Shown: positions 8,472 to 16,874, counted from the stretch's first letter. The stretch: 64,000 nt of DNA from an uncultured Prevotella sp. (GCA_946405145.1 CAMJGE010000006.1:1-64000); one strand, 5' to 3'. A program made the numbers and translations. Notes: generated by a model not told the origin, from the letters alone.

Positions 8472-9487
8472 TGGAAACGAACTAAGATTCTAAACACCTT
8501 ACCAGGATTCTCAGCCCACTGCTGCATAGCCTCAGGCGCTTCTTCAGGAGTCACCTCATTCGAGATGAGACGATCAACAGGACAGGTGCCACGCTCCAGA
8601 TAATGGATGACAGCACGGAAATCGCTGGGCTGGGCATTGCGCGAGCCTCGGATGTCAAGCTCCTTCTGCACGAAGAACTTCGTCTGGAATGACACCTCTG
8701 TCTTCGCATAGCCGATACAGATTACACGACCTGTAAAAGCTACTTCATCAACAGCCATCTGGTAGGTCATCGGACTTCCTACTGCCTCGATCACCACATC
8801 AGGACCAAACCCGGAAGTTATCTCCAACAGACGGGCATGCACATCTTCTGTCTTGGTATTAATGGTATAAGTGGCACCCATCTGCTTGGCGAGTTCGAGT
8901 TTCTCATCGTCGATATCGGCAGCGATAACCGTTGCACCACGCAGGGCAGAACGGACGATGGCACCCATACCTACCATACCACAACCAATTACCATCACGA
9001 CATCGATGTCAGTAACCTGCGCACGACTGACAGCATGGAAACCTACACTCATCGGCTCAATCAACGCACAGGTACGAGGTGTCAACTGTTCTGCTGGAAT
9101 CACTTTCTCCCAAGGCAGAACGATATATTCACGCATGGCTCCATTGCGCTGGACACCCAACGTCTCGTTATGCTGACAGGCATTGACACGTGAATTACGA
9201 CAAGAGGCACACTTACCACAGTTGGTATAAGGATTACAGGTAACTGTCATACCAGGTTTCAGACCTTCAGGTACATCGGCACCCACCTTCTCTATCACTG
9301 CTCCAATCTCATGACCTGGGATCACGGGCATCTTCACCATTGGGTTCTTGCCCAAATACGTGCTGAGATCAGAACCGCAGAAGCCGACATACTCAAGGCG
9401 CAGGAGTACCTCGCCGGCATGTAACTCCTGTTCTGGAACACTCACGATTTGCATCTCACGCAAACCAGAAATCTGTATTGCTTTCAT
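8468..9487 (-). CDS. Zinc-dependent medium-chain sugar alcohol/sugar acid dehydrogenase
   Basis: 339 residues. The catalytic zinc region VGFCGSDLSTY and PVIPGHEIGAVIEKV is in place near residues 35-70. The structural zinc lobe has four cysteines in NCGKCASCRNSRVNAC near residues 90-106. The Rossmann fold carries VMVIGCGMVGMGA near residue 165. It is a full-length MDR dehydrogenase of the threonine/sorbitol/L-galactonate dehydrogenase type. Position after an amidohydrolase and before a FucP permease suggests oxidation of a sugar acid derived from L-fucose, L-galactose, D-arabinose or a related sugar. Substrate not determined by sequence. Confidence 0.85.
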   Translation of the reverse strand: MKAIQISGLREMQIVSVPEQELHAGEVLLRLEYVGFCGSDLSTYLGKNPMVKMPVIPGHEIGAVIEKVGADVPEGLKPGMTVTCNPYTNCGKCASCRNSRVNACQHNETLGVQRNGAMREYIVLPWEKVIPAEQLTPRTCALIEPMSVGFHAVSRAQVTDIDVVMVIGCGMVGMGAIVRSALRGATVIAADIDDEKLELAKQMGATYTINTKTEDVHARLLEITSGFGPDVVIEAVGSPMTYQMAVDEVAFTGRVICIGYAKTEVSFQTKFFVQKELDIRGSRNAQPSDFRAVIHYLERGTCPVDRLISNEVTPEEAPEAMQQWAENPGKVFRILVRFQ

Positions 9488-9521
9488 AGGGATTTTTTAC
9501 TTTCTTACTTTTTTACCTTTT

Positions 9522-10433
9522 TTATTCGCTCATATTCTTAATATACGGCAATTCAGGCAACTCGCCGAAGCCAAAGAAACGCTTGGCGTTCTCACCTAAG
9601 AAGAGATTCTTTTCTGTCGCTGTCAACTCGTTGGATTTTTCCACGAAGTCGTATGACATCTTATAGGTGATGGCTGTGATGGTGCGTGGATAATCACTAC
9701 CCCACATCAGTTTCTCCATACCCACCTCATCAGCTGCCTCTTTGATGGCACGGATGGCTGATGGGAAAGGATAGAACTCATCATTGAAGAGCCAGGTGAT
9801 ACCACCGCTTTCGACATACACATTCTCGTGGCAGGCCAATCGGATCTGACTCATCCATCCCTCACGTGTCACCATGCCGAAATGTCCGATAGCCACTTTC
9901 AGCTTTGGACACTCCTGAATGATTTCCTCCATTTGTCCTACCTGAGCATCGCCGTCTTTCAGTTCGATACCTAAGATGATACCATGTTCCTCCATCAAGT
10001 GCATCAGTTGCATCATCTCATCATTTAGGAACCGCTGGGGCAATCGGGCTGCAGGCACTTTGATGCCTTTGAAACGCTTTATCAATGCTTTGGCATGACC
10101 CAGAAAACCTGGTTCACGATAATCAGCCATACCAAAGGTAAAAAACTTGTTGGGATAACGGCGTTCTACTTGCATCAGATAACTGTTCTGCAATCCATCA
10201 ATAAACTCTTGTGTTACCACAGCTGCAGACACTTGCGCATAATCCATATTCGAGAGGAAGCGCTCAGCGGTGTTCTGACCATCCGTCATAAAAGGTGGCA
10301 ACATCTGGCGCTCTTCCCCGAAGAACATAGAACGACTACGATTAGACTCCAACTGATAGATGGGTTCTCCGTCAACTATTGTATCTTGATTCAGCCACAG
10401 ATGGCTGTGAGCATCAATTATGAGTTTTTCCAT
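9522..10433 (-). CDS. Amidohydrolase-2 family protein, candidate sugar lactonase
   Basis: 303 residues of metal-dependent TIM-barrel hydrolase. It has the N-terminal metal motif DAHSHLWL, a mid-barrel KVAIGHFG histidine and the C-terminal aspartate motif KLMWGSDYPR. L-fuconolactonases and related sugar lactonases belong to this family. The ATG region overlaps the aldo/keto reductase gene by 16 nt. An AKR dehydrogenase producing a lactone followed by this enzyme opening it is the classic first half of a non-phosphorylated L-fucose-type pathway (inference). A decarboxylase is the main alternative within the family. Confidence 0.8.
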   Translation of the reverse strand: MEKLIIDAHSHLWLNQDTIVDGEPIYQLESNRSRSMFFGEERQMLPPFMTDGQNTAERFLSNMDYAQVSAAVVTQEFIDGLQNSYLMQVERRYPNKFFTFGMADYREPGFLGHAKALIKRFKGIKVPAARLPQRFLNDEMMQLMHLMEEHGIILGIELKDGDAQVGQMEEIIQECPKLKVAIGHFGMVTREGWMSQIRLACHENVYVESGGITWLFNDEFYPFPSAIRAIKEAADEVGMEKLMWGSDYPRTITAITYKMSYDFVEKSNELTATEKNLFLGENAKRFFGFGELPELPYIKNMSE

Positions 10434-11368
10434 CTTACAAACATCTGATCGCCGATGATAGCCTGCACCTCCTTGACGAGTTGCTCATCGATCGGCTCAT
10501 TCACATACTTGATATTCTTCAGGACATTCTGCGGATTAGCACTACTGAACAAGGTAGAGGCAATACGCGGATTCATACTGGTGGAGAACTGAATGGCGAG
10601 CTTATCGATCGGATAACCCTTCTCCTGACAATAAGCAGCTGCCTTGGCACAGGCTCTCTGCAGATCCTTGCCTGCCGGATGCCACGCAGGAGCGCCACGC
10701 TGCGAAAGCAATCCCATGGAGAATGGCGATGCGTTAATCACACCCACATTGTGCTGTTCGAAGAAACCAAGGAAATCAACCAGCAAGGTGTCATTCAACG
10801 AGTAATGACAGAAATTCAGAATACTCTCCACTACCCCACTCTCAGAATGCTCGATGACCCATTTCAGGTTCTCTGGTTGAAGATCAGTGATACCGATATG
10901 CTTCACTATTCCCTTCTTTCTCAGTTCAACCAAAGCAGGCAGTGTCTCATCAACCACCTTCTGCAGTCCACCTGGAAGGTCCGCTTGGAATTCTATATCG
11001 TGTACATTGATCAGATCGATATAATCCACATTCAAGCGCTCCATACTCTCATAGACACTCTCTGTGGCGCGCTTGGCAGAATAATCCCATGTGTTCACAC
11101 CATCCTTACCATAGCGACCTACTTTGGTAGAAAGATAATACTTTTCACGCGGAATATCCTTTAACGCCTTACCTAAGACTATCTCTGCCTTCAGATGACC
11201 ATAATAGGGAGAGACGTCTATCAAGTTTATGCCATTCTCAACGGCAGTGTGAACAGCCTGGATACCTTCTTCCTCGCGGATGTTATGAAAAACACCACCC
11301 AACGACGAGGCGCCAAAACCTAAGTTCGACACTTTCATTCCCGTTTTTCCTAGTTCATTATATACCAT
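10418..11368 (-). CDS. Aldo/keto reductase, L-fucose/L-galactose dehydrogenase-like
   Basis: 316 residues, a complete AKR barrel. Starts LGKTGMKVSNLGFGASSLGG; the tetrad is visible as Asp and Tyr in IDVSPYYG, Lys in STKVGR and His in INVHDIEF. The late ATSFSS-type cofactor segment is present as STLFSSANPQNV. This architecture matches D-threo-aldose 1-dehydrogenase and L-galactose dehydrogenase, which oxidise L-fucose or L-galactose to the lactone. First gene of the operon, with a TAACTTTG promoter 29 nt upstream. Together with the lactonase-like and zinc dehydrogenase genes it suggests oxidative, not isomerase-kinase, catabolism. Confidence 0.84.
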   Translation of the reverse strand: MVYNELGKTGMKVSNLGFGASSLGGVFHNIREEEGIQAVHTAVENGINLIDVSPYYGHLKAEIVLGKALKDIPREKYYLSTKVGRYGKDGVNTWDYSAKRATESVYESMERLNVDYIDLINVHDIEFQADLPGGLQKVVDETLPALVELRKKGIVKHIGITDLQPENLKWVIEHSESGVVESILNFCHYSLNDTLLVDFLGFFEQHNVGVINASPFSMGLLSQRGAPAWHPAGKDLQRACAKAAAYCQEKGYPIDKLAIQFSTSMNPRIASTLFSSANPQNVLKNIKYVNEPIDEQLVKEVQAIIGDQMFVRWKNS

Positions 11369-11397
11369 GTGATGAATAGTTTATTGGTTTCTGACGG

Positions 11398-11405
11398 CAA
11401 AGTTA
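11398..11405 (-). promoter_or_regulatory. -7 box of the sugar operon promoter
   Basis: TAACTTTG on the minus strand, 29 nt before the ATG at 11368. A convincing -33 element is not seen. It forms the left side of a divergent promoter cassette that is repeated near 31.3 kb. Confidence 0.6.
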
Positions 11406-11413
11406 CGAAAAAG

Positions 11414-11448
11414 AAGCGAAAAGTGATAAGTGATAAGTGAAAAGTTAC
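11414..11448. repeat. Five-copy heptad array (AAGTGNN) between divergent promoters
   Basis: Five 7-bp units in register: AAGCGAA, AAGTGAT, AAGTGAT, AAGTGAA, AAGTTAC. The array starts 9 bp after the leftward -7 box and ends 21 bp before the rightward one. The same geometry occurs at 31354-31388. Confidence 0.8.
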
Positions 11449-11476
11449 TTGATATTCATATTTTTTTGTATCTTTG
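11449..11476 (+). promoter_or_regulatory. Promoter for the YghZ-like aldo/keto reductase gene
   Basis: TTG (11449-11451) and TATCTTTG (11469-11476) are separated by 17 nt, slightly short for the consensus. The -7 box is exact and lies 27 nt ahead of the ATG at 11504. Confidence 0.65.
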
Positions 11477-11503
11477 CACCATCCAAACTAAAACTGTAAC
11501 CCT

Positions 11504-12475
11504 ATGAAGGAATTATATTTTGCGGATCAAAACCGTTACGACAATGGAATGGAATATGAGCGTTGTGGGCGCTCTGGTGTGTTATTGCCTAAGGTAAGCC
11601 TCGGTTTCTGGCATAATTTCGGAAGTGTTGATCCCTATGAGCGCAGTCGTGAGATCACTCATTATGCCTTTGATCATGGTATCACACATTTTGATCTGGC
11701 CAACAACTACGGACCTGTGTATGGCTCTGCTGAAGAGACGATGGGAAGACTGATGGACGAGGATTTTCGTACCTATCGTGATGAGCTCTTTATCTCCTCA
11801 AAGGCTGGCTATGATATGTGGCCCGGACCTTATGGGGAATGGGGAAGCAGGAAATACCTGATGGCTTCGCTGGATCAGAGTCTGAAACGCATGAAGATCG
11901 ATTATGTGGATCTGTTCTATAGTCATCGTTATGATCCTGATACACCATTGGAGGAGACACTTCAAGCTCTGGTGGACATCGTTCGTCAGGGAAAGGCACT
12001 TTATGTAGGAATCTCTAACTGGCCACTGGAACCCTTGAAGTTCGGCTATGAGTATCTGAAAGCCCACGATGTACCTTTACTCATCTATCAAGGACGTCTG
12101 AATATGCTAAATCGTGAACCTCAGGAAACAGGTATCACAGATTTCTGTGCAGAAAATGGTATCGGCTTTATCGCTTTCTCACCATTGGCTCAGGGTCTGC
12201 TGACAGATCGCTATCTGAATGGTATTCCTGCTGATAGTCGTATGGCAAAGGAGAAATTCTTGAAGAGCGAGATGCTCACACCAGAACTATTGGAGAAGCT
12301 GCGCCATTATAATGAGGTAGCAGAAAGTCGTGGTGAGACATTGGCAGAAATGGCATTAGCCTGGATTCTGCACCAGAAAGCTGTCACTTCTGTGCTGGTA
12401 GGTGCCAGCAGCACTGCTCAGTTGGAGAAGAATCTGAAATGTGTCAATGCAGCTCCTTTCGACGAAGCACTATAA
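11504..12475 (+). CDS. Aldo/keto reductase, YghZ/GpR (AKR14) type
   Basis: 323 residues. It has the YghZ-like insert around YDMWPGPYGEWGSRKYL, typical of AKR14/Kv-beta-type reductases acting on small aldehydes such as L-glyceraldehyde 3-phosphate and methylglyoxal. Tetrad residues are Asp and Tyr in FDLANNYG, Lys in SSKAGY and His in YSHRYDPDTP. The nucleotide site is VLVGASSTAQLEKNL near the C-terminus. It is transcribed divergently from the sugar operon across a repeat-containing promoter region, so a shared regulator is possible. The stop codon directly abuts the stop of the convergent aminotransferase gene. Confidence 0.87.
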   Translation: MKELYFADQNRYDNGMEYERCGRSGVLLPKVSLGFWHNFGSVDPYERSREITHYAFDHGITHFDLANNYGPVYGSAEETMGRLMDEDFRTYRDELFISSKAGYDMWPGPYGEWGSRKYLMASLDQSLKRMKIDYVDLFYSHRYDPDTPLEETLQALVDIVRQGKALYVGISNWPLEPLKFGYEYLKAHDVPLLIYQGRLNMLNREPQETGITDFCAENGIGFIAFSPLAQGLLTDRYLNGIPADSRMAKEKFLKSEMLTPELLEKLRHYNEVAESRGETLAEMALAWILHQKAVTSVLVGASSTAQLEKNLKCVNAAPFDEAL

Positions 12476-13507
12476 TCAAGGATTATCCTCTTTCCACTTC
12501 TTAAACTCACGGATGGCAGCCACCAACTGGTTGTCATCTTCTTTTGTAAGAGCAACAATACGGAAATAATGACTGTCAAGTCCTCTGAAGTCAGAAGCAT
12601 CACGAATCAAGATGCCATAGTTATTTATCAGCCATTGCTTTAATTCCCAAGCCTCAGCAAAATCAATGATCACCAACATGAAATGAGTATCTGTCTTCAA
12701 TACTCTGATACCTTCAATTACTGTCAATTCCTGACGTAATCGCTGAGCTTCTGAAAGATAATCCTGTAAGTCAGGAATCATCTGGGGATTGTTTGTCAGC
12801 AAATACTTTCCAGCTTCTATCGCCATCGAATTTACAGCCCAAGGCTGACGAATCTGGCGCAGACGATCTATAATGATTGGAGAACTGAAAATATAACCCA
12901 ATCGCAAACCAGGAATACAATATTTCTTAGAAAGAGAACCTATCAGCATCAAATTATAACAGTCCACCATCTCAGAAGGATTCAACATAGGTTGGAGTGT
13001 ATAATCAGCAAACGACTGGTCAACCACATAGAGATAACGCGGATTCTGACGAATGATGCGGTTCATCAATGGTTTTAGCAATACATTACCTGTAGGATTA
13101 TTAGGATTACAAATCCAGTATATTCTATCTTCAGGCATGACATCAAGATCATTTTTCCGATCGTAAGAGATCAGATGATCGAATGTCTTACAGGCATATT
13201 CATAGGCACTGAACGTGGGTTGCGGGATGATAGAAGCCCAATTCTTATAAAGCTGTGCTATCAGATAGATAGCCTCATTGGCACCACTGGTTATCATCAC
13301 CGTATTTTCTGGTACACCAAGATGCTCAGCCAGTAATTTCTCTAAAGACGACGGTTCTGTCTCAGGATAATGACTGACCACGTCGAAATGCTCCATCAGG
13401 TATTCCTTCAATCCTGAGAGATCAGCCCAAGCATAGATGTTAGAGCTGAAGTTCAGTTTAATCTTATCGCCATAGCGAAATGTATCATCCCCATGTCCGT
13501 AAATCAT
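12476..13507 (-). CDS. PLP-dependent aminotransferase, HisC/CobD-like (candidate threonine-phosphate decarboxylase)
   Basis: 343 residues, fold-type I. It begins MIYGHGDD with KLNFSSNIY, as in CobD/CobC proteins, then ITSGANEAIYL, the ICNPNNPTGN substrate loop and the PLP lysine in GSLSKKYCIPGLRLGY. A C-terminal arginine lies in SHYFRIV. The GHGDD start favours L-threonine-O-3-phosphate decarboxylase, used for the aminopropanol arm of cobalamin, over histidinol-phosphate aminotransferase. It follows an iron/B12-type ABC ATPase gene by 16 nt on the same strand, which supports a corrinoid assignment, but no other cob gene is in the window. Confidence 0.75.
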   Translation of the reverse strand: MIYGHGDDTFRYGDKIKLNFSSNIYAWADLSGLKEYLMEHFDVVSHYPETEPSSLEKLLAEHLGVPENTVMITSGANEAIYLIAQLYKNWASIIPQPTFSAYEYACKTFDHLISYDRKNDLDVMPEDRIYWICNPNNPTGNVLLKPLMNRIIRQNPRYLYVVDQSFADYTLQPMLNPSEMVDCYNLMLIGSLSKKYCIPGLRLGYIFSSPIIIDRLRQIRQPWAVNSMAIEAGKYLLTNNPQMIPDLQDYLSEAQRLRQELTVIEGIRVLKTDTHFMLVIIDFAEAWELKQWLINNYGILIRDASDFRGLDSHYFRIVALTKEDDNQLVAAIREFKKWKEDNP

Positions 13508-13523
13508 GGATGTCTGTCTTTAG

Positions 13524-14330
13524 TTATTTTTTTATTATTCTAATAGAGAGTGTCTCTGAATCGAAAACAATTCCATCGCGTTCAATGAATCTGCCAAGGG
13601 CACCTTGTTGTGCCAACTGTGCAGGAGTACCGATAGTCATTCCTGCCTCATGCGTCATCAACCAGATAGTATCAGCCAGTTGTAAAGCCAGTTCTACATC
13701 ATGTGTAGAAAGGAAGATAGTCTTGTTGGCCTGACGACTGATAAGACTGAGCAGCTGCAGCACTTCCACCTTACTGGGATAATCCAAGAAGGCTGTTGGC
13801 TCGTCGAGGTAGATCACTGGTGTCTGCTGCGCCAAAGCCTTAGCAATCATCACTTTCTGGCGCTCACCATCACTCAGTGTATGTACCATCCTTTTAGAGA
13901 GCGAATCAATACCCACAAGAGCGATAGACTCATCAACGATCTGCAGGTCTTCTTTCGAATAGGTACCCCAGAATCCTGTATAAGGAGATCGTCCAAGACT
14001 GACCAGTTCGCGTACTCTCATATTCCTGACATCAGGCTTTTCGGTTAGAACTACGCCAATCTTACGACTTAATTCCTTGTCAGACATTTCAGAGATTTCT
14101 CTGTTCTGCAATCCATCTTCGGCTGCAAAAAGAATCTCTCCAGATATCTTCGGCTGAAAGGCTGACAACGTGCGCAACAGTGTAGATTTACCAACACCAT
14201 TAGCACCAAGCAGACAGGTAAGCTCACCACTTCGGATTGCTCCTTTGATATGCTCTGCTACCACCCTAATACCATGTTTTGTGGTATAGCCGATGCCAAG
14301 ATCCTTAAGTACTATTGTTTCAACATTCAT
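13524..14330 (-). CDS. ABC transporter ATP-binding protein, FepC/BtuD type
   Basis: 268 residues from the ATG at 14330 (MNVETIVLKDLGIGY). An ATG seven codons further upstream lies inside the promoter and is not used. It shows Walker A GANGVGKST, signature LSDGERQ, Walker B VIYLDEP and switch histidine STHD, in the order of importer ATPases for siderophores, haem and cobalamin. No permease or binding-protein gene is adjacent. It is co-transcribed with the CobD-like gene, so vitamin B12/cobinamide import is the preferred reading; ferric chelate import is the alternative. Confidence 0.85.
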   Translation of the reverse strand: MNVETIVLKDLGIGYTTKHGIRVVAEHIKGAIRSGELTCLLGANGVGKSTLLRTLSAFQPKISGEILFAAEDGLQNREISEMSDKELSRKIGVVLTEKPDVRNMRVRELVSLGRSPYTGFWGTYSKEDLQIVDESIALVGIDSLSKRMVHTLSDGERQKVMIAKALAQQTPVIYLDEPTAFLDYPSKVEVLQLLSLISRQANKTIFLSTHDVELALQLADTIWLMTHEAGMTIGTPAQLAQQGALGRFIERDGIVFDSETLSIRIIKK

Positions 14331-14340
14331 CTTTGTGCTG

Positions 14341-14348
14341 CAAAAATA
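14341..14348 (-). promoter_or_regulatory. -7 box for ABC ATPase/aminotransferase operon
   Basis: TATTTTTG on the minus strand ends only 10 nt before the ATG at 14330. This implies a leader of a few nucleotides and fixes the start codon choice. No good -33 element seen. Confidence 0.6.
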
Positions 14349-14393
14349 CAACTTTTTTTCATTAGTCGTATCTTTTTATCAATAATTTTTTTA

Positions 14394-14966
14394 TCAAGAC
14401 TCTTCAATTAAATGCGTGATGAGTATTTTTACACCTATCGCAATCAAAATCAGTCCACCTAAGAGTTCCGGTTTCAGACGATTGGCAATAGCTTTTCCAA
14501 AACGAGCACCAAGTTTGGTACCAACAAGACTAAAACCAGATGACACTACACCTATTATAATAATAGGAAGTATAAGTTGGGAGATTTCATTATAACCTGT
14601 ACAAGCGAAGGAAATACCAATAGCCAAAGCATCAATACTTGTAGCTACAGCTAACAACAACTGTGTACGAAGTCGAAGTGGATTGAAAAAATGCTCTTCC
14701 TCATCAGAAAAAGATTCCCGGATCATATTACCACCTATCAATAATAATAAGGTGAAAGCTATCCAATGGTCAAACTCCTCTATACTATCACGGAAAAAAC
14801 TGATACCTAACCATCCGATGAAAGGCATCAACGCCTGAAAGAAACCAAAAAGGACAGACATTCTTGGGATATATCTCCTTTGTGTCAACACACCACTGAC
14901 TATGGATACTGCAAAACAGTCCATTGCCAATGCTATAGCCAGTAAGATGATATCCAGTAGATTCAT
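14394..14966 (-). CDS. mntP: Manganese efflux pump MntP
   Basis: 190 residues, six membrane helices. The two family signature repeats are present: LAIALAMDCFAVSI near residue 10 and ATSIDALAIGISFA near residue 112, each with the conserved aspartate used for Mn2+ export. Length matches the family. Its ATG overlaps the TrmH-family gene stop by 4 nt, so the two are co-transcribed. That leaves no room for a yybP-ykoY Mn2+ riboswitch directly upstream, unlike in many other bacteria. Confidence 0.92.
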   Translation of the reverse strand: MNLLDIILLAIALAMDCFAVSIVSGVLTQRRYIPRMSVLFGFFQALMPFIGWLGISFFRDSIEEFDHWIAFTLLLLIGGNMIRESFSDEEEHFFNPLRLRTQLLLAVATSIDALAIGISFACTGYNEISQLILPIIIIGVVSSGFSLVGTKLGARFGKAIANRLKPELLGGLILIAIGVKILITHLIEES

Positions 14967-15499
14967 ACCTTATTAAGTCTTGTTAGTGCAAAATGCCAGA
15001 TTACAATACCTCCAGTCACAGAGACATTCATAGAATGCTTGGTACCAAACTGAGGTATTTCCAGACAGCCATCACTGGCATCTACTACCTCTTGATGCAC
15101 TCCTTTTACCTCATTACCTAAAACAACAGCATACTTCTTATCAATCTGAGGCTTGAAATCCTGTAACATCGTAGAACCATGAGCCTGTTCCATGGCATAC
15201 ACTTCATAGCCTTCAGCCTTTAATGCACTGACAGCTTCAAGTGCAGAAGGAAAATATTTCCAACTTACACTATCTTCAGCACCCAAAGCAGTCTTATGAA
15301 TCTCAGCCATTGGAGGTGTGGAAGTGATGCCACACAGATAGACAGCCTCAATACGGAAAGCATCACCCGTACGGAAAACACTACCCACATTATGCATCGA
15401 ACGGACATCATCGAGTACCACGATTAATGGCAACTTATCCGCTTCCTTAAACTCCTCTATGGAGAGGCGCTGCATTTCTATTGTTCTTAGTTTCTTCAT
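14963..15499 (-). CDS. TrmH-family (SPOUT) RNA 2'-O-methyltransferase
   Basis: 178 residues from the ATG at 15499 (MKKLRTIEMQRLSIEEF). The frame is open another 39 codons upstream, but that region holds the promoter. SPOUT knot motifs are visible: VLDDVRSMHNVGSVFRTGD (motif 1), VVLGNEVKGV (motif 2) and IPQFGTKHSMNVSVTGG (motif 3, SAM binding). It lacks the N-terminal substrate-binding domain of RlmB, so it is a short TrmH-like enzyme acting on tRNA or rRNA; the target base is unknown. It borders the candidate replication origin. Confidence 0.88.
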   Translation of the reverse strand: MKKLRTIEMQRLSIEEFKEADKLPLIVVLDDVRSMHNVGSVFRTGDAFRIEAVYLCGITSTPPMAEIHKTALGAEDSVSWKYFPSALEAVSALKAEGYEVYAMEQAHGSTMLQDFKPQIDKKYAVVLGNEVKGVHQEVVDASDGCLEIPQFGTKHSMNVSVTGGIVIWHFALTRLNKV

Positions 15500-15507
15500 T
15501 ATGGGTG

Positions 15508-15538
15508 CAAAGTTACGATTAAGTCGGCAAACTACCAA
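15508..15538 (-). promoter_or_regulatory. Promoter for trmH-like/mntP operon
   Basis: On the minus strand TTTG (15535-15538), 19 nt, TAACTTTG (15508-15515), a full consensus match. Only 8 nt separate the -7 box from the ATG at 15499, so the transcript is leaderless or nearly so. Confidence 0.8.
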
Positions 15539-15546
15539 ATTATTAG

Positions 15547-15851
15547 TGTGGAAAAACTGTGGATAACTATGTGGAAAACGTAGTTGATAACTCACAAAAT
15601 CATATTCGACCATCACGATAAGGGGATATCCACAGGATTATTCACGTGTTTTTCTAAAGATTTCCACAGTTTTTTGCCGAAAAAAAATATAAACTTATTA
15701 TATTTGCACCAAAATTGGAAATTGTGGATAAACTATCTTATGAACTCATTATCAGAGAGAAACAATCCACAGCAGGTATTGATAACCTGGAATTCTAGGT
15801 GTATAAACAATCTGCCAAGAAAAAGTGCAGAAAGTTATCAAGATATTCACG
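15547..15851. other. DnaA-box cluster, candidate chromosomal replication origin (oriC)
   Basis: This 414-nt gene-free stretch (15500-15913) between divergent genes contains two perfect DnaA boxes, TGTGGATAA at 15558 and 15723 (reverse complement of TTATCCACA). Two TGTGGAAAA at 15547 and 15570 fit TTWTNCACA. Near matches are ATATCCACA at 15626, TTATTCACG at 15638, ATTTCCACA at 15660 and ATATTCACG at 15843. An A+T-rich tract (15669-15716) lies between the box groups, as expected of an unwinding element. dnaA itself is not in the window. A DnaA-titrating or DnaA-regulated site is the alternative. Confidence 0.68.
15673..15706 (+). promoter_or_regulatory. Promoter for nadA inside the DnaA-box cluster
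   Basis: TTTG (15673-15676), 22 nt, TATATTTG (15699-15706). The leader to the nadA ATG would be about 200 nt and would include one perfect DnaA box, so DnaA binding could affect nadA transcription. Confidence 0.5.
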
Positions 15852-15913
15852 GCATATCATACTTCTTATTTCTATTTTTAAAAAGAATAAAAAGAAAAAA
15901 TAAATATATTGTG

Positions 15914-16858
15914 ATGTTGAAAACAGAAGAATTGAAAGCTGAAATTCGTCGTATGTGTGAAGAGAAGGGTGCTATTATCCTGGCTCACTACTATACGATA
16001 GGTGATATTCAGGATATTGCTGATTTCGTAGGCGATTCATTAGCCTTAGCTCGCAAGGCTGCAGAGACTGATGCTAAAATCATGGTGATGTGTGGTGTTC
16101 ACTTCATGGCAGAAACCTGTAAGTTGCTATCACCAGACAAGATGGTACTCTGTCCAGACTTAGAGGCAGGTTGTTCTTTAGCTGACAGTTGTAAGGCTGA
16201 AGATCTGAAGAAGTTCAAAGAAGAGCATCCTGGTTATCAGGTGATCAGTTATGTGAATACTACAGCAGCTGTGAAAGCATTGACTGATGTGGTAGTTACC
16301 AGCGGAAATGCCAAGAAAGTAGTAGATCAGTTACCAAAAGATGCTAAGTTGATCTTTGGTCCTGACTATAATCTTGGTAACTATATCAATGAGGTAACAG
16401 GTCGCAATATGTTACTTTGGAATGGAGGCTGTCATGTACATGAGCGTTTCTCTGTAGAAAAGATCATAGAACTGAAAAAGCAATATCCAAATGCTGTTGT
16501 GATGGCTCATCTGGAGTGTAAGGGTCCTGTACTTGCTGTTGCTGATGTTAAGGGAAGTACTGCTACCATGCTGAACTATGCCCAGCAGCATGACGATAAA
16601 CAATATATTGTAGCTACAGAGGCTGGTATTCTGCACGAGATGCAACGAACTTGTCCTTATAAGGAATTTATCCCTGTGCCTCCTGAAATCAGCGAGAGCG
16701 GCTTGGAATGCAGTTGTAATGAGTGTCAGTATATGAAGATGAATACACTCGAAAAGGTCTATGACTGTCTGAAGAATGAATCGCCTCAGATAGAGATTGA
16801 TCCTGAGATAGCAATAGATGCTGTGAAACCTATTAATAGAATGCTGGAGTTGAGTTGA
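15914..16858 (+). CDS. nadA: Quinolinate synthase A
   Basis: 314 residues from the ATG at 15914 (MLKTEELKAEIRRMCEEKGA). The frame is open 110 codons further upstream, but that is the DnaA-box region and does not resemble NadA. It condenses iminoaspartate with dihydroxyacetone phosphate in de novo NAD synthesis using a [4Fe-4S] cluster. Family motifs are AIILAHYYT, VGDSLALARKAAETDA, GGCHVHERF and the cysteine-rich C-terminal LECSCNECQYMKMNTL. Neither nadB nor nadC is nearby in the window. A bidirectional hairpin terminator follows. Confidence 0.95.
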   Translation: MLKTEELKAEIRRMCEEKGAIILAHYYTIGDIQDIADFVGDSLALARKAAETDAKIMVMCGVHFMAETCKLLSPDKMVLCPDLEAGCSLADSCKAEDLKKFKEEHPGYQVISYVNTTAAVKALTDVVVTSGNAKKVVDQLPKDAKLIFGPDYNLGNYINEVTGRNMLLWNGGCHVHERFSVEKIIELKKQYPNAVVMAHLECKGPVLAVADVKGSTATMLNYAQQHDDKQYIVATEAGILHEMQRTCPYKEFIPVPPEISESGLECSCNECQYMKMNTLEKVYDCLKNESPQIEIDPEIAIDAVKPINRMLELS

Positions 16859-16874
16859 TCACTCCAGTATTTTT

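Noticed and set aside
15500..15616. 39-residue N-terminal extension of the TrmH-family protein
   Set aside because: The segment contains the -33/-7 promoter, so the upstream codons would not be transcribed; the ATG at 15499 fits the family start.
15584..15913. 110-codon N-terminal extension of nadA
   Set aside because: The extension crosses DnaA boxes and the nadA promoter, has poor protein character and is absent from the NadA family; the ATG at 15914 begins the normal protein.
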